64,000 nt of DNA from Candidatus Parcubacteria bacterium (GCA_023432445.1 JAEYUP010000001.1:124001-188000), one strand, 5' to 3'; shown: positions 17,506 through 26,587, counted from the first letter of the stretch. Notes: a model not told the origin generated them from the letters alone. Translations and numbers: made by a program.

Positions 17506-18417
17506 TTACAGAACTGCCTTTCCAGCACTACCAAATGCAGCAATCTTTTCTTCTACAACCGCCTGAACGGCCTGATAAACCGTCGGCATCAACTTCACAA
17601 TCGCATACTCATCAGGGTTTTCTTTCAGTACTTTTTCAAGTTCCGTTCGAAAAGCGTAGCGCATATCACTATTGATGTTCACCTTACTCACACCAATTTT
17701 GGCCGCCTCTTCAAAGTAATTTAGCGGCGTACCACTGCCACCGTGCAAGCTTATTTGGCATGGGATGGCATCACGAACCGCCTTCAACAACTCAAGATCA
17801 AGCACCTTGGGAACCGGGTATTTGCCATGAAGATTTCCAACCGCGGCGGCATAGGTATCAATACCAGTAGCTTCAACAAAGGCTTTAGCGTTCTCTGGAG
17901 TCGAGAATGTTTTCTTTATTTCCTCATAATCGATCGCCTCTTTATGCACGTTACTTGAACCGCCAAAATAGTGCGGCTCGCTTTCTACCAAAGCACCCGT
18001 AAACTTAGCGTACTCTACGACTTCTTTAGTTTTGGCAATAATCTCTTCATCTGTGGCGTCATGGTTAGCCTGTGAAATGTCGATATGGATAAATTCATAG
18101 CCAACATCAATGGCTTTTTTACAAGCTTCGACAGTCGGGCTATGATCCAGGTTGATATACATCTCGATGCCGTACTCTTGCTTGTAGTTATCTACCAGGT
18201 CACGGACATTCTCTAGCCCCATGGCATCAACTTCGCCCTGACTAACCTCTACCAACACCGGAGCCTCAAGCTTCTGAGCCGCTCTAGCAATCGCGATTAA
18301 TGTCTCCTGGTTGTCGATATTAAAAGCCCCGACGGCAAAGTGTTGCTGTCGTGTTCGCTGCATTAGATGACGAGCGCGTAAGGTATTTTCGCGTATCTCA
18401 CTAATAGTCAGTCCCAT
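17506..18417 (-). CDS. fba: Class II fructose-bisphosphate (ketose-bisphosphate) aldolase
   Basis: Zinc-dependent reversible aldol cleavage of fructose-1,6-bisphosphate (and, in many class II enzymes, sedoheptulose-1,7-bisphosphate). 303 residues from the ATG at 18417, chosen for the AGGGGG ribosome binding site just upstream. Visible motifs: AVGAFNIDNQET, NLDHSPT near 91-97, VGNLHGKYPVPK, ISLHGGSG and the NINSDMR phosphate-binding loop. Metal-ligand histidines are kept. Lies between the transketolase pair and the PfkB kinase in one operon. Confidence 0.93.
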   Translation of the reverse strand: MGLTISEIRENTLRARHLMQRTRQQHFAVGAFNIDNQETLIAIARAAQKLEAPVLVEVSQGEVDAMGLENVRDLVDNYKQEYGIEMYINLDHSPTVEACKKAIDVGYEFIHIDISQANHDATDEEIIAKTKEVVEYAKFTGALVESEPHYFGGSSNVHKEAIDYEEIKKTFSTPENAKAFVEATGIDTYAAAVGNLHGKYPVPKVLDLELLKAVRDAIPCQISLHGGSGTPLNYFEEAAKIGVSKVNINSDMRYAFRTELEKVLKENPDEYAIVKLMPTVYQAVQAVVEEKIAAFGSAGKAVL

Positions 18418-18464
18418 ATCGTGCCCCCTAGCTGTTATTCTTATGCTTAGTATATCACGGCCCA

Positions 18465-19457
18465 CTACTGCTGATGATATCTTGGCGTCTCTTCAAGCCA
18501 GCCGCGTAGCTCATCAGCTATTTTCGGACCAGTAAGCCCAAAATGCTCTAGCAGCTCAGCTGGAGCGCCAGATTCACCGAAGCTATCCTTCATGCCGATT
18601 CGCTTGATCGGCATCGGTAGTTTGTCGCTCAAAAGTTCCGCTACAGCTCCGCCAAAACCACCCGCTATCTGGGCTTCCTCGGCCGTCACAACTCGACCAG
18701 TTTTCTTAGCAGCAGCCAATATCACTTTCTCGTCGAGCGGTTTGATAGTAGGAACATGCACGACTTCTGCCTCTATGCCGCGCTCGGACAAAATCTTGGC
18801 AGCTATTAAAAGCTGATATGTCATCATACCAGTACCCATGAGTGCCACATCGTGACCTTCGCGCAAGACATAAGCCTTGCCGATAGCAAACGGCGACTCT
18901 TTGGTACTAAAAACTGGTGACTTCTCGCGCGCCAACCTTAGATAACTAGGCTTCTCGTTCTTAGCTATCGCCAATGTCGCCTTCTCCGCCTCAATGCTAT
19001 CACCGGGCGCTATAACCACCATGTTCGGCAAGACCCGCATCAACGCAATATCCTCCAACATCTGGTGGGTCGCGCCATCGGGCCCTACACTAACTCCGGC
19101 ATGCGAACCAATAATCTTTACAGGCTGATTGTTAAGGGCAATAGTCGTTCTGATCTGCTCCCAGTTTCGCCCTGGGCTAAAGGCCGCATAGCTACTAGTA
19201 AATGGTATTTTTCCAGCCCTCGCCAAGCCGCTCGCCACAGTCACAAGATTTTGTTCAGCAATGCCTACTTCGATAAAGCGCTCTGGAAATGCATCACGGA
19301 ACAAATGCATCTGGGTACTTTCCGTCAGATCGGCACAAAGCGCCACTATCAGTTCGTTCGTTTCTCCGGCTTTCTTGAGACCGCGTCCAAAACCAGCTCG
19401 TATCGGTTCCAAGACAACGTCGTCGTTGTATACAGATGGGTTTAAATGGTATGTCAT
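18465..19457 (-). CDS. Transketolase, C-terminal subunit
   Basis: 330 residues covering the pyrimidine-binding and C-terminal domains: FTSSYAAFSPGRNWEQIRT, SHAGVSVGPDGATHQMLEDIALMRVLPN (conserved region holding the catalytic His) and the C-terminal TGRVVTAEEAQIAGGFGGAV. In most bacteria this is fused to the TPP-binding half; here it is a separate gene, as in archaea and many CPR genomes. Its start overlaps the N-terminal subunit stop by ATGA, giving coupled 1:1 synthesis. Confidence 0.93.
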   Translation of the reverse strand: MTYHLNPSVYNDDVVLEPIRAGFGRGLKKAGETNELIVALCADLTESTQMHLFRDAFPERFIEVGIAEQNLVTVASGLARAGKIPFTSSYAAFSPGRNWEQIRTTIALNNQPVKIIGSHAGVSVGPDGATHQMLEDIALMRVLPNMVVIAPGDSIEAEKATLAIAKNEKPSYLRLAREKSPVFSTKESPFAIGKAYVLREGHDVALMGTGMMTYQLLIAAKILSERGIEAEVVHVPTIKPLDEKVILAAAKKTGRVVTAEEAQIAGGFGGAVAELLSDKLPMPIKRIGMKDSFGESGAPAELLEHFGLTGPKIADELRGWLEETPRYHQQ

Positions 19458-20317
19458 ACACCCTCCCCTTCGTGCGATATCTTTCCGCCGAGTGTTCGTA
19501 AATCTTTAAGCGCCTCCTTAGCCTGTTCGGCGTTCGGCGGTATACCGTGCCACTTATAGTTATATTCCATAAAGTCCACACCCTTGCCAGGAATAGTATG
19601 TGCAATGATAACCGTCGGACGATTGGACACTGCTCGTGCCTCGGAACAAGCGTCAATGACACTTTCAATGTTATGGCCATCTACTTCCAGTACGTGCCAA
19701 CCAAAAGACTCCCATTTTCCGCGCAGGTCTTCCAGCGGCATCACGTCTTCAGTATTACCATCTATCTGGATGTTATTACGATCAATAATGCCGATCAACT
19801 GAGATAGCTTGTACTTTCCGGCAAACATCGCCGCTTCCCAGATGTTGCCTTCGTTAAGCTCGCCGTCACCCATAACCACATAGACAAAACGACGAGGATT
19901 TTTGTCGAGATACTGCAGGCTGTAGGCATACCCAGAAGCTTGGCTCAATCCACTACCCAGTGGTCCACTGGTATTTTCAAGACCAGGTAATTTTTCTCTT
20001 TCTGGATGACCTTGCAGACGACTGCCTAGTTTCCGCAACGTCTTCAGCTCACTCTTTTCAAAATAACCGGCCTCCGACATCGCCGCGTACTGCACCGGCA
20101 CACAGTGGCCGTTGCTCAAAAAAAGCATGTCGCGCTCAGTCCATTCCGGCTCAGACGGGTTTATATTCAAAATATTAAAGTATAGCGCCGCAAAAATATC
20201 AGCTAAACCAAGCGGCCCGGCGCTGTGGCCACTACCAGCCTCCTCCAGCATCTTTATGATGTCTTTACGAATCGTATTCGCCTTCACATCTAGTTGCCCC
20301 AAAGTTAACTTTGTCAC
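19454..20317 (-). CDS. Transketolase, N-terminal (TPP-binding) subunit
   Basis: 287 residues. Carries the thiamine diphosphate domain: SGHSAGPLGLADIFAAL at about 29-45, the GHPE block, and the metal/TPP motif GDGELNEGNIWEA (about 150-162) with DRNNIQIDG. Pairs with the next gene to transfer two-carbon units between ketose and aldose phosphates in the non-oxidative pentose phosphate pathway. Split transketolase is normal for this phylum. Confidence 0.93.
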   Translation of the reverse strand: MTKLTLGQLDVKANTIRKDIIKMLEEAGSGHSAGPLGLADIFAALYFNILNINPSEPEWTERDMLFLSNGHCVPVQYAAMSEAGYFEKSELKTLRKLGSRLQGHPEREKLPGLENTSGPLGSGLSQASGYAYSLQYLDKNPRRFVYVVMGDGELNEGNIWEAAMFAGKYKLSQLIGIIDRNNIQIDGNTEDVMPLEDLRGKWESFGWHVLEVDGHNIESVIDACSEARAVSNRPTVIIAHTIPGKGVDFMEYNYKWHGIPPNAEQAKEALKDLRTLGGKISHEGEGV

Positions 20318-20318
20318 T

Positions 20319-20963
20319 TTATATAACCCCGTGTTTATTAATCTCTTTTACCAACTGTTGGTAGACAGTCCCTGGGTCCGCAGCGTTGTTGATAGCGCCA
20401 CCAGTGTTTAAAACCTGAACGCCGCCCTTTGACAACATGTAGGCATTCTCAGCATTCACGCCACCATCCCAGCCAATTTCAGCATTTGGGTTAATTGCCT
20501 TGATGAGACGAACCTTCTCGAGCTGCATCATGCTCGCCGTACCGCCGAACTTGCCTAGGTCACCAGAAAAGATCATCACATGGTCAGCCACCTTGATAGC
20601 CTCAGCCACCTTCGATGGAACTGTCGTTTTGAGAAGAGCTACGCCGGCTTTTATACCAGCCTGCTTAAGCTGTTGCAGGTGCTCAACTGTGTTTTCGGCT
20701 GTTTCTGCGTGAATTATGACAAGATTGGGCTTCAGGGCAATCAGCTGCGGAATATGTTCAGAAGGCCTTGTCACCATCGCATGTACGTCAACCTCCCAAC
20801 CCTGCTCCCAGTAAAGCTGGGTCTCGTTAAGTAAAAATACCGGCGCAAACTCGCCATCGCTAATATCAAAATGAACCCTCTGCGCAAATGGTTTAATCTT
20901 CTGGATAGTGTCGCGCAACTGGTCCAGCGTCTCCGCCATGATAGTAGGTACGATCACACTCAT
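20319..20963 (-). CDS. rpe: Ribulose-phosphate 3-epimerase family protein
   Basis: TIM-barrel enzyme interconverting ribulose-5-phosphate and xylulose-5-phosphate, 214 residues. Conserved landmarks are VHFDISDGEF (Asp metal ligand) near 31-40, DVHAMVTRP, and IGWDGGVNAENA near 166-177. Slightly diverged: the classical N-terminal PSxLxAD is replaced by PTIMAETLD. Epimerase is the best call because it sits between rpiB and transketolase; other barrel epimerases remain possible. Overlaps rpiB by ATGA. Confidence 0.87.
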   Translation of the reverse strand: MSVIVPTIMAETLDQLRDTIQKIKPFAQRVHFDISDGEFAPVFLLNETQLYWEQGWEVDVHAMVTRPSEHIPQLIALKPNLVIIHAETAENTVEHLQQLKQAGIKAGVALLKTTVPSKVAEAIKVADHVMIFSGDLGKFGGTASMMQLEKVRLIKAINPNAEIGWDGGVNAENAYMLSKGGVQVLNTGGAINNAADPGTVYQQLVKEINKHGVI

Positions 20964-21409
20964 GACAGTTCATCCAGTTGAGCGTTGCGACGTCGGTAGC
21001 GTGGTGCACCTGCAAAAGGCGTATTTAGCCATGTCTCTACTATGCCTTGCCAAACAGCATCGTCCTCATTTTCAAAAATTCGCGAAGGCAAACAGAGCAC
21101 GTTGCTGTCGTTGTCATTACGCGTCATTTTAGCTTCATAAGCATCCCATATGACGCTGGCGCGGATCCCGCGGAAACGATTAGCCGCCATAGCCATACCC
21201 TGACCACCCCCGCAAAGCAAAATCGCCCGGGCATCGTCTTCACCCAGGACCTTTATCGCCGCTGCCTGAGCAAAGTCCGGAAAGTCGTCCTGAGGGTCCA
21301 GCTCATAGCCACCAACATCTACTGCGTCGTAGCCGTGTTTTGCCAGATAAGCAAATAATTTCTCTTTAAGGTGGAAACCCTGATGATCGCTACCCAAGAA
21401 TATCTTCAT
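20960..21409 (-). CDS. rpiB: Ribose 5-phosphate isomerase B
   Basis: 149 residues of the RpiB/LacAB fold. Starts KIFLGSDHQGFHLKEKL (substrate-binding SDHxG), then VDVGGYELDPQDDFPDFA (VDxG) and ILLCGGGQGMAMAANRFRGIRAS, where RpiB proteins usually show a catalytic Cys in LICGTGIG; here the order is LLCGGGQGM, so Cys is kept and the following Thr is Gly. Interconverts ribose-5-phosphate and ribulose-5-phosphate. Second gene of the operon, three bases after gap. Confidence 0.88.
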   Translation of the reverse strand: MKIFLGSDHQGFHLKEKLFAYLAKHGYDAVDVGGYELDPQDDFPDFAQAAAIKVLGEDDARAILLCGGGQGMAMAANRFRGIRASVIWDAYEAKMTRNDNDSNVLCLPSRIFENEDDAVWQGIVETWLNTPFAGAPRYRRRNAQLDELS

Positions 21410-21412
21410 AGG

Positions 21413-22426
21413 TTATTTAACTCCCTTACCGATATCTGCAACCAGCTCAACCAAACGATTAGAGTAACCCCACTCGTTGTCGTACCACACCATGATTTTG
21501 GCAAGATTTCCACCAACGACTTTGGTCAATAAAAGGTCTACTACACCGGAATAACTTGAGCCAATGTAGTCGCGACTAACTAACGGCTCGTCACTAACGC
21601 CCAAAATACCCTGATAATATGGCTCACCAGCCGCCTTCTTGAAGGCATTGTTTAGCTCATCTGCGGTCACGTCGCGCTCCAACAGCACTGTTATGTCACT
21701 GATTGAGACGACTGGTGTCGGGACTCGGACGCTCAGGCCGTCAAACTTACCCTTGAGTTGTGGCAATGTCTTGGTGACCGCAATCGCCGCCCCTGTCGTC
21801 GTTGGAACCATGTTCTCGGCCGCGTTTCTACCTTCGCGTAAATCTTTAGACGGCCCGTCCTGCAATGACTGACTAGCCGTATAGCTGTGGATCGTCGTCA
21901 ACAAAGACTTTTGCACCCCAAACTCGGCATCAAGAATGGCCATGACCGCACCTAGTGAGTTGGTCGTACAGCTAGCGTTGCTAACAACCTTGCTGGAGCC
22001 CTCGATATCGTCCTCGTTAGCTCCGATGACTATTGTGTCGACGCCCTCACTTTTTGACGGTCCACTTATAACTACCCTCTTTGCCCCAGCCTTGATGTGA
22101 AGCTCGGCAGACTCTTTCTCGGTAAAACGTCCGGTGGCCTCAATAACCACTTCTACCGCCAGTTTTTCCCACGGTAGAGCGGATGGCTCTTTGCTGGAGT
22201 AGACATCGATGTGCTGACCCTTAACTATGATGCCCTTTTCGTCGTAGCTTACTTTATGCTTGTAGCGCCCGTAATTGCTGTCGTTCTCTAGAAGATAAGC
22301 GAGCGTCTTGGTGTCCGCCAAATCGTTAATAGCCACAATCTCTATGTCGCTACGATCAAAGGCAATCTTGAAAGCATTCCGGCCGATTCGGCCAAAACCG
22401 TTTATCGCGACTTTAGTTCTTGCCAT
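21413..22426 (-). CDS. gap: Glyceraldehyde-3-phosphate dehydrogenase
   Basis: NAD(P)-dependent oxidation of glyceraldehyde-3-phosphate to 1,3-bisphosphoglycerate. 337 residues from ATG 22426; AAGGAG lies 11 bases upstream, which rules out the GTG twelve bases earlier. Motifs: INGFGRIGR at the N-terminus, catalytic SNASCTTNSLG (about 148-158), the GRNAAENMVPTTTGAA loop and WYDNEWGYSNR at the end. First gene of gap-rpiB-rpe-tktN-tktC-fba-pfkB-LOG, all on one strand with spacings from -4 to about 50 bases. Confidence 0.97.
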   Translation of the reverse strand: MARTKVAINGFGRIGRNAFKIAFDRSDIEIVAINDLADTKTLAYLLENDSNYGRYKHKVSYDEKGIIVKGQHIDVYSSKEPSALPWEKLAVEVVIEATGRFTEKESAELHIKAGAKRVVISGPSKSEGVDTIVIGANEDDIEGSSKVVSNASCTTNSLGAVMAILDAEFGVQKSLLTTIHSYTASQSLQDGPSKDLREGRNAAENMVPTTTGAAIAVTKTLPQLKGKFDGLSVRVPTPVVSISDITVLLERDVTADELNNAFKKAAGEPYYQGILGVSDEPLVSRDYIGSSYSGVVDLLLTKVVGGNLAKIMVWYDNEWGYSNRLVELVADIGKGVK

Positions 22427-22514
22427 ACTGATTCCCACTCCTTATATAAAGCATTAGCGTCTTTATCGATTATTATATATCAATCGATAACTTTCCGACA
22501 GAGGGAATCTCTCG

Positions 22515-22520
22515 TATACT
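22515..22520 (+). promoter_or_regulatory. -10 box of rel (leaderless start)
   Basis: TATACT ends 9 bases before the rel ATG; the AAAGGG in the gap is only 2-3 bases from ATG, too close to act as a ribosome binding site. Confidence 0.6.
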
Positions 22521-22529
22521 GAAAGGGTT

Positions 22530-24077
22530 ATGAAAAAGCAAGAGTTGCTCGACCACGCTAAGCCGTTCTATGACAAGAACAAACGGCTTGAGCTTGATCA
22601 CGCCATCGACATCGCATCGGCGGCACACAAGGGTCAAAAGCGAAAAAGCGGCGAGTCTTACATCACCCACCCCCTAGCCGTGGCAACCACACTTATTGAC
22701 TGGGGTATGGACATCGACAGCGTTCTGGCTGGGGTCCTGCACGACACGGTCGAGGACACTGAACTAACTCTCGAAAAGATAGAGACACTCTTTGGCAAAG
22801 ATGTCGCATTTTTAGTTGATGGCGTCACTAAGATTTCACAGGCTCGCGCTGGCATGCAAGACCTAACAGAGTATTTACCTCAAACCAAAGACAACTTGTC
22901 AAAACTATTAATTGCTATCGGCCAAGACATTAGAGTGGTTATAATAAAACTGGCCGACCGCCTTCACAACCTGCAAACCCTTCAGCACATGCCAAAAGAT
23001 AAGCAGAAAAAAATCGCTCGAGAAAGCCTAGAGGTTTTTGCACCAATGGCTGACCGTTTGGGTATGGGTCGGGTCAGAATGCAGATTGAAGAGTTAGCTT
23101 TTAGCTATCTAGATCCTCAAGAGCACAAAAGGCTCCAAAACCTAATCAAAAAACGACTCGGACGTAGCACTAGAAAACTAGGTGCGGTTAGAGAGGAGGT
23201 TGAAAAAGCTCTTAATTCAGAAAAAATTAAACACGAAGTCAATGGTAGAGTTAAGAGTGTCTACAGCCTACATAAAAAACTCATTAAAGTAGATGGTAAC
23301 ATCGACGACATTTATGACCTGATGGCCCTACGCGTTATCGTAAACACCCAAGAAGAATGCTACCGAGTGTTAGGGATTTTGCACTCGCTTTATCAACCGA
23401 TGATCGCTCGCATTAAAGACTATATCGCAGTACCAAAACCTAACGGCTATCAAAGCCTTCACACTACTGTCATCACTCCCTCAAAACAAATCGTTGAGTT
23501 TCAAATACGAACAGACGAAATGCACGACTACGCAGAGCGTGGACTAGCCGCCAGCTTTCACTACAACGAGCAAAAAGCTTCCAAGGGCTACACCAGGAAA
23601 AAAGGTAGTTCAACACTACCAGGCCACCTTCAATGGATCACCCAACTGCAAGAGATCGCTTCTAAGCTGCACGCTGGCGAAGAGATATCAGACTCACAGC
23701 TCACCATCGACCTGTTCCAAGACCGAATATTCGTATATTCACCAAAAGGTGATATCTACAGTCTGCCCGAAGGTTCCTTTCCCCTCGACTTTGCCTATCT
23801 GGTTCACAGCGATATTGGCAAACACGCCTATGGATTTAAGGTCAACGGCAAAATTCATCCTTTTGACAAACCAATCCAAAATGGCGATGTCATTGAAGTT
23901 ATGACCCGAAAAAACGCTCACCCCCGCCAAGCATGGCTTGACCAAGTCAAGACAACTCATGCCCGCAACAAACTGCGTGCTCAACTGCGAAAACTAGGTT
24001 TAATAGAAAGCATCACTGGCGCGGCTGCGATTATCCGCGACAAAACGCGTCGTAAAAAATCAGACGTTAGTTCGTAG
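22530..24077 (+). CDS. rel: Bifunctional (p)ppGpp synthetase/hydrolase, short RelA/SpoT form
   Basis: 515 residues. HD hydrolase domain with HPLAVA (about 47-52), HDTVEDTELTL (about 71-81) and KLADRLHNLQTL; synthetase domain with YDLMALRVIV (about 262-271), KDYIAVPKPNGYQSLHTTV; and a TGS domain (DRIFVYSPKGDIYSLPEGSFPLDFAY, given here only by its first residues, about 403 onward). It stops soon after TGS, so the usual C-terminal helical, zinc-finger and ACT regions (about 200 residues) that sense the ribosome are missing. Both catalytic domains look intact. Converges with pyrophosphatase, overlapping by 11 bases. Confidence 0.93.
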   Translation: MKKQELLDHAKPFYDKNKRLELDHAIDIASAAHKGQKRKSGESYITHPLAVATTLIDWGMDIDSVLAGVLHDTVEDTELTLEKIETLFGKDVAFLVDGVTKISQARAGMQDLTEYLPQTKDNLSKLLIAIGQDIRVVIIKLADRLHNLQTLQHMPKDKQKKIARESLEVFAPMADRLGMGRVRMQIEELAFSYLDPQEHKRLQNLIKKRLGRSTRKLGAVREEVEKALNSEKIKHEVNGRVKSVYSLHKKLIKVDGNIDDIYDLMALRVIVNTQEECYRVLGILHSLYQPMIARIKDYIAVPKPNGYQSLHTTVITPSKQIVEFQIRTDEMHDYAERGLAASFHYNEQKASKGYTRKKGSSTLPGHLQWITQLQEIASKLHAGEEISDSQLTIDLFQDRIFVYSPKGDIYSLPEGSFPLDFAYLVHSDIGKHAYGFKVNGKIHPFDKPIQNGDVIEVMTRKNAHPRQAWLDQVKTTHARNKLRAQLRKLGLIESITGAAAIIRDKTRRKKSDVSS

Positions 24078-24594
24078 CTCGGTCGATAGACTGACGCACA
24101 ACGTCCGCAGCAGCGCTCGCGTCACCCCAACCGTGCAATTTACCTTCGACACCCTGCCAGTTCTTTTTCCAATCCTTGTAGTGACTGTAGAAGTGTTCGA
24201 TAACCTGCTTGAAATTTTCGCCAAGATCGGCAAGATCTTTAATATGATCTTTACTAATGTCATCTGCCGGAACGACGATAAGCTTCTCGTCCATTTCGCC
24301 GTCATCTTCAAAATACAACACGCCGATCGGTCGAGAAGGCACAACCGTACCATGCGGTACTGACTCGTCAATTATCAGTAGAGCGTCGAGGGGGTCACCG
24401 TCTTCGCAAAGAGTTCCTGGAATATAGCCATAGTCGGCCGGATAGCCAAGAGTGGTGCCGTTGACTCGGTCAAGAAATAGCCGTCCGGTATCCTTATCAA
24501 ACTCGTATTTGTTCCGCTCGTTTTTGCGGATCTCAATAATTACATTTACGATACCGTCATCAATTTTTCCAGGTGTTACATCTGCGTAAGACAT
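24067..24594 (-). CDS. ppa: Inorganic pyrophosphatase (family I)
   Basis: Soluble Mg-dependent hydrolysis of pyrophosphate to two phosphates, 175 residues. The family signature DGDPLDALL is at about 65-73 with the preceding YGYIPGTL; the charged IEIRKNERNKYEFDK N-terminus and VPADD...H-I-KDL substrate residues are also present. AAAGGAG sits 5 bases before the ATG and TGATAGAAT about 24 bases before it, so this mRNA has a normal short leader. Overlaps the end of rel tail-to-tail; pyrophosphate removal supports the synthetic reactions. Confidence 0.94.
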   Translation of the reverse strand: MSYADVTPGKIDDGIVNVIIEIRKNERNKYEFDKDTGRLFLDRVNGTTLGYPADYGYIPGTLCEDGDPLDALLIIDESVPHGTVVPSRPIGVLYFEDDGEMDEKLIVVPADDISKDHIKDLADLGENFKQVIEHFYSHYKDWKKNWQGVEGKLHGWGDASAAADVVRQSIDRATN

Positions 24595-24617
24595 TAGTTC
24601 TCCTTTTCTTCTCTGTT

Positions 24618-24626
24618 ATTCTATCA
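24618..24626 (-). promoter_or_regulatory. Extended -10 promoter of ppa
   Basis: TGATAGAAT on the minus strand with a leader of about 17 bases that holds AAAGGAG. Confidence 0.6.
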
Positions 24627-24663
24627 TCTTAGATGTCACAAGCATAGACTTTCTAGCTCACAG

Positions 24664-24672
24664 TGATACAAT
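24664..24672 (+). promoter_or_regulatory. Extended -10 promoter of the PLD-like gene (leaderless start)
   Basis: TGATACAAT ends 8 bases before the GTG at 24681, which argues for that codon rather than the in-frame GTG at 24663 that would lie inside the promoter. Confidence 0.6.
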
Positions 24673-24680
24673 CATACACT

Positions 24681-25664
24681 GTGAAACTACTCTCTCCGAC
24701 TGACTACGTCAAAGAAGCGGCCAGCCTGGCTCGAAAAGCGACTAAACGAATCTATCTCATCTCTATCGTTGTTGCCGATCACCCCAGCACGCATGAGCTA
24801 ATAGACGAACTTGAAAAAGCCGCCCAGCGCGGCGTTGAAGTTGTAGTAGCCGCCGACATCTTTACCTTCGGGGTTGTTCTGGAAGATTTCTACCCGGGAC
24901 GATACCGCAGCAAAGACACTCGCCAAGCTCAACGTATGGCTAGGGCTCTTAAGAACGCCGGCGTCTCTTTCCAATGGCTCGGCAAGCAACGACTAACTCT
25001 ATATAACGGCCGCACGCACAGCAAATGGTGCGTGGTCGACGATACGGTATTTTCTTTCGGCGGTGTCAACATGTATGAAAAAGGTATCAAGAACGTCGAC
25101 TATATGTTCATGGTTAAAAACAAGGCAATTGCCGACGAATTAGTTGCCGAGCAAAAGAAAATTCAAGACGCTGAAAGGCACCAAATAAACTACCCGAGTG
25201 TCGCTCACCAGCACGGGGATCACGCCATATTAATCGACGGCGGCATTGTTGGGCACTCTATAATTTATCGAAGAGCCTGTGAGCTCGCGGCCGACGCCGA
25301 AGAAATAACTTTTGTCTCGCAGTATTGTCCGACCGGGAAACTAGGCCGCTACATCAAGCAGAAAAAATCTCATATCTATTTCAACCGACCAGACCAAGCC
25401 GTTGGCCTTAATGTCATTGCTGTTCGAGGTGCAATTATCATGAACGGCTTAAAAAACGAATATAAACGCAGAGAATACCTTCATGCAAAATTCATCATTT
25501 TCAAGATGAAAGATGGCCGAAAAGTTGCTCTAACCGGTTCGCACAATTTTGCTCTAACCGGAGTGGTTCTCGGCACTAGAGAGATAGCCCTCGAAACCTC
25601 TGACGCCAAAGTCGTCAAGCAGCTCGAGAAGTTTATCGAAGAAAATATCGTTAGCCGCGATTAA
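24681..25664 (+). CDS. Phospholipase D-like protein (cardiolipin synthase-type HKD enzyme)
   Basis: About 327 residues with two PLD half-sites. First HKD: HSKWCVVDD with SFGGVN following (near residues 114-130). Second: YLHAKFIIFKMKDG with TGSHNF (near 266-292). Transfers phosphatidyl groups or cleaves phosphodiesters; cardiolipin synthase-like activity is the usual role of such proteins, but no membrane helix is present, so another phosphodiester substrate is possible. GTG start at 24681 chosen from the promoter position. Converges on trxB with a 14-base overlap of coding ends. Confidence 0.8.
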   Translation: MKLLSPTDYVKEAASLARKATKRIYLISIVVADHPSTHELIDELEKAAQRGVEVVVAADIFTFGVVLEDFYPGRYRSKDTRQAQRMARALKNAGVSFQWLGKQRLTLYNGRTHSKWCVVDDTVFSFGGVNMYEKGIKNVDYMFMVKNKAIADELVAEQKKIQDAERHQINYPSVAHQHGDHAILIDGGIVGHSIIYRRACELAADAEEITFVSQYCPTGKLGRYIKQKKSHIYFNRPDQAVGLNVIAVRGAIIMNGLKNEYKRREYLHAKFIIFKMKDGRKVALTGSHNFALTGVVLGTREIALETSDAKVVKQLEKFIEENIVSRD

Positions 25665-26586
25665 TACCGTCCAAGTATTCGCGAATAGCCAGGGCCGCAC
25701 TGGCACCTTCACCCACGGCGCTAGCAATCTGCATGGTCGCGCCACTTCGGACATCGCCACTCGCGAAAACTCCCGGTAGAGAGGTCGCCATATGCTCGTC
25801 TGTTTTTATCAGACCTTGTTCGTCTAGCTCAATGCCACTTCCTTCCAGAAAGCCAGTGTTTGGCAGCAAGCCGATAAATACGAAAACGCCGTCAGTCTCA
25901 ATAATCAGTGGCTCACCAGCCTTGTTGGCTTTCACTGCCACAACTTTATTGTCCTTAGCGACAATCTCGTCAGTAGTAGTTGCGAGATGAATAGTTAGTT
26001 TTCCCGACTCAACGTGTTGTTGCAGTTCTTTTATAAGCACGTCGCTGGCCTTTAATGTACTTCGAACCAGCAGGTCGATATGCGAGGCGTATCGGGTCAA
26101 AAAAAGCGTCTCCTGAATAGCCGAGTTACCCCCGCCCACGACCACTAGCCTGCGATCACGATAGAAAGCACCGTCACAAGTGGCGCAAAAATGAACGCCT
26201 CGTCCGTACATTTCGTCCTCGCCTGGCACTCCCAGCCTTTTATAGTCACTACCAGTAGCTATCAACACGGCTTTCGCCTTTGCCTCAGCACCATCGACAG
26301 TTAGAGAGATGATGTCGCCGTCTCTCTTTAATGATGTCACATCCCCAAACTCAATCTGAGCACCGAACCGCTCGGCCTGTTTTTGTAACTGCTCGGACAA
26401 AGTCAAACCCTCAACACCATCTGGAAAACCAGGGTAGTTATCAACCTTATCGGTTATGGCAGCTAGCCCTCCAATAGTCATTTTCTCGTAAAGGACGGTG
26501 TCGATATCTTCACGTGTAGTGTAGATAGCTGCCGACAAGGCACTCGGACCGGCGCCAACCATTACAACGTCACGTACATCAGCCAT
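25651..26586 (-). CDS. trxB: Thioredoxin reductase
   Basis: FAD/NADPH-dependent reduction of thioredoxin. 311 residues from ATG 26586. FAD-binding VVMVGAGPSALSAAIY at about 6-21, the redox-active CATC in HFCATCDGAFY (about 136), the NADPH site VVVGGGNSAIQE, and the C-terminal GVFASGDVRSG. The first glycine loop reads GAGPSAL rather than the usual GAGPAGL, a small change. Last gene of pheS-pheT-FKBP-trxB, beginning one base after the FKBP gene stop codon. Confidence 0.94.
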   Translation of the reverse strand: MADVRDVVMVGAGPSALSAAIYTTREDIDTVLYEKMTIGGLAAITDKVDNYPGFPDGVEGLTLSEQLQKQAERFGAQIEFGDVTSLKRDGDIISLTVDGAEAKAKAVLIATGSDYKRLGVPGEDEMYGRGVHFCATCDGAFYRDRRLVVVGGGNSAIQETLFLTRYASHIDLLVRSTLKASDVLIKELQQHVESGKLTIHLATTTDEIVAKDNKVVAVKANKAGEPLIIETDGVFVFIGLLPNTGFLEGSGIELDEQGLIKTDEHMATSLPGVFASGDVRSGATMQIASAVGEGASAALAIREYLDGINRG

Positions 26587-26587
26587 C

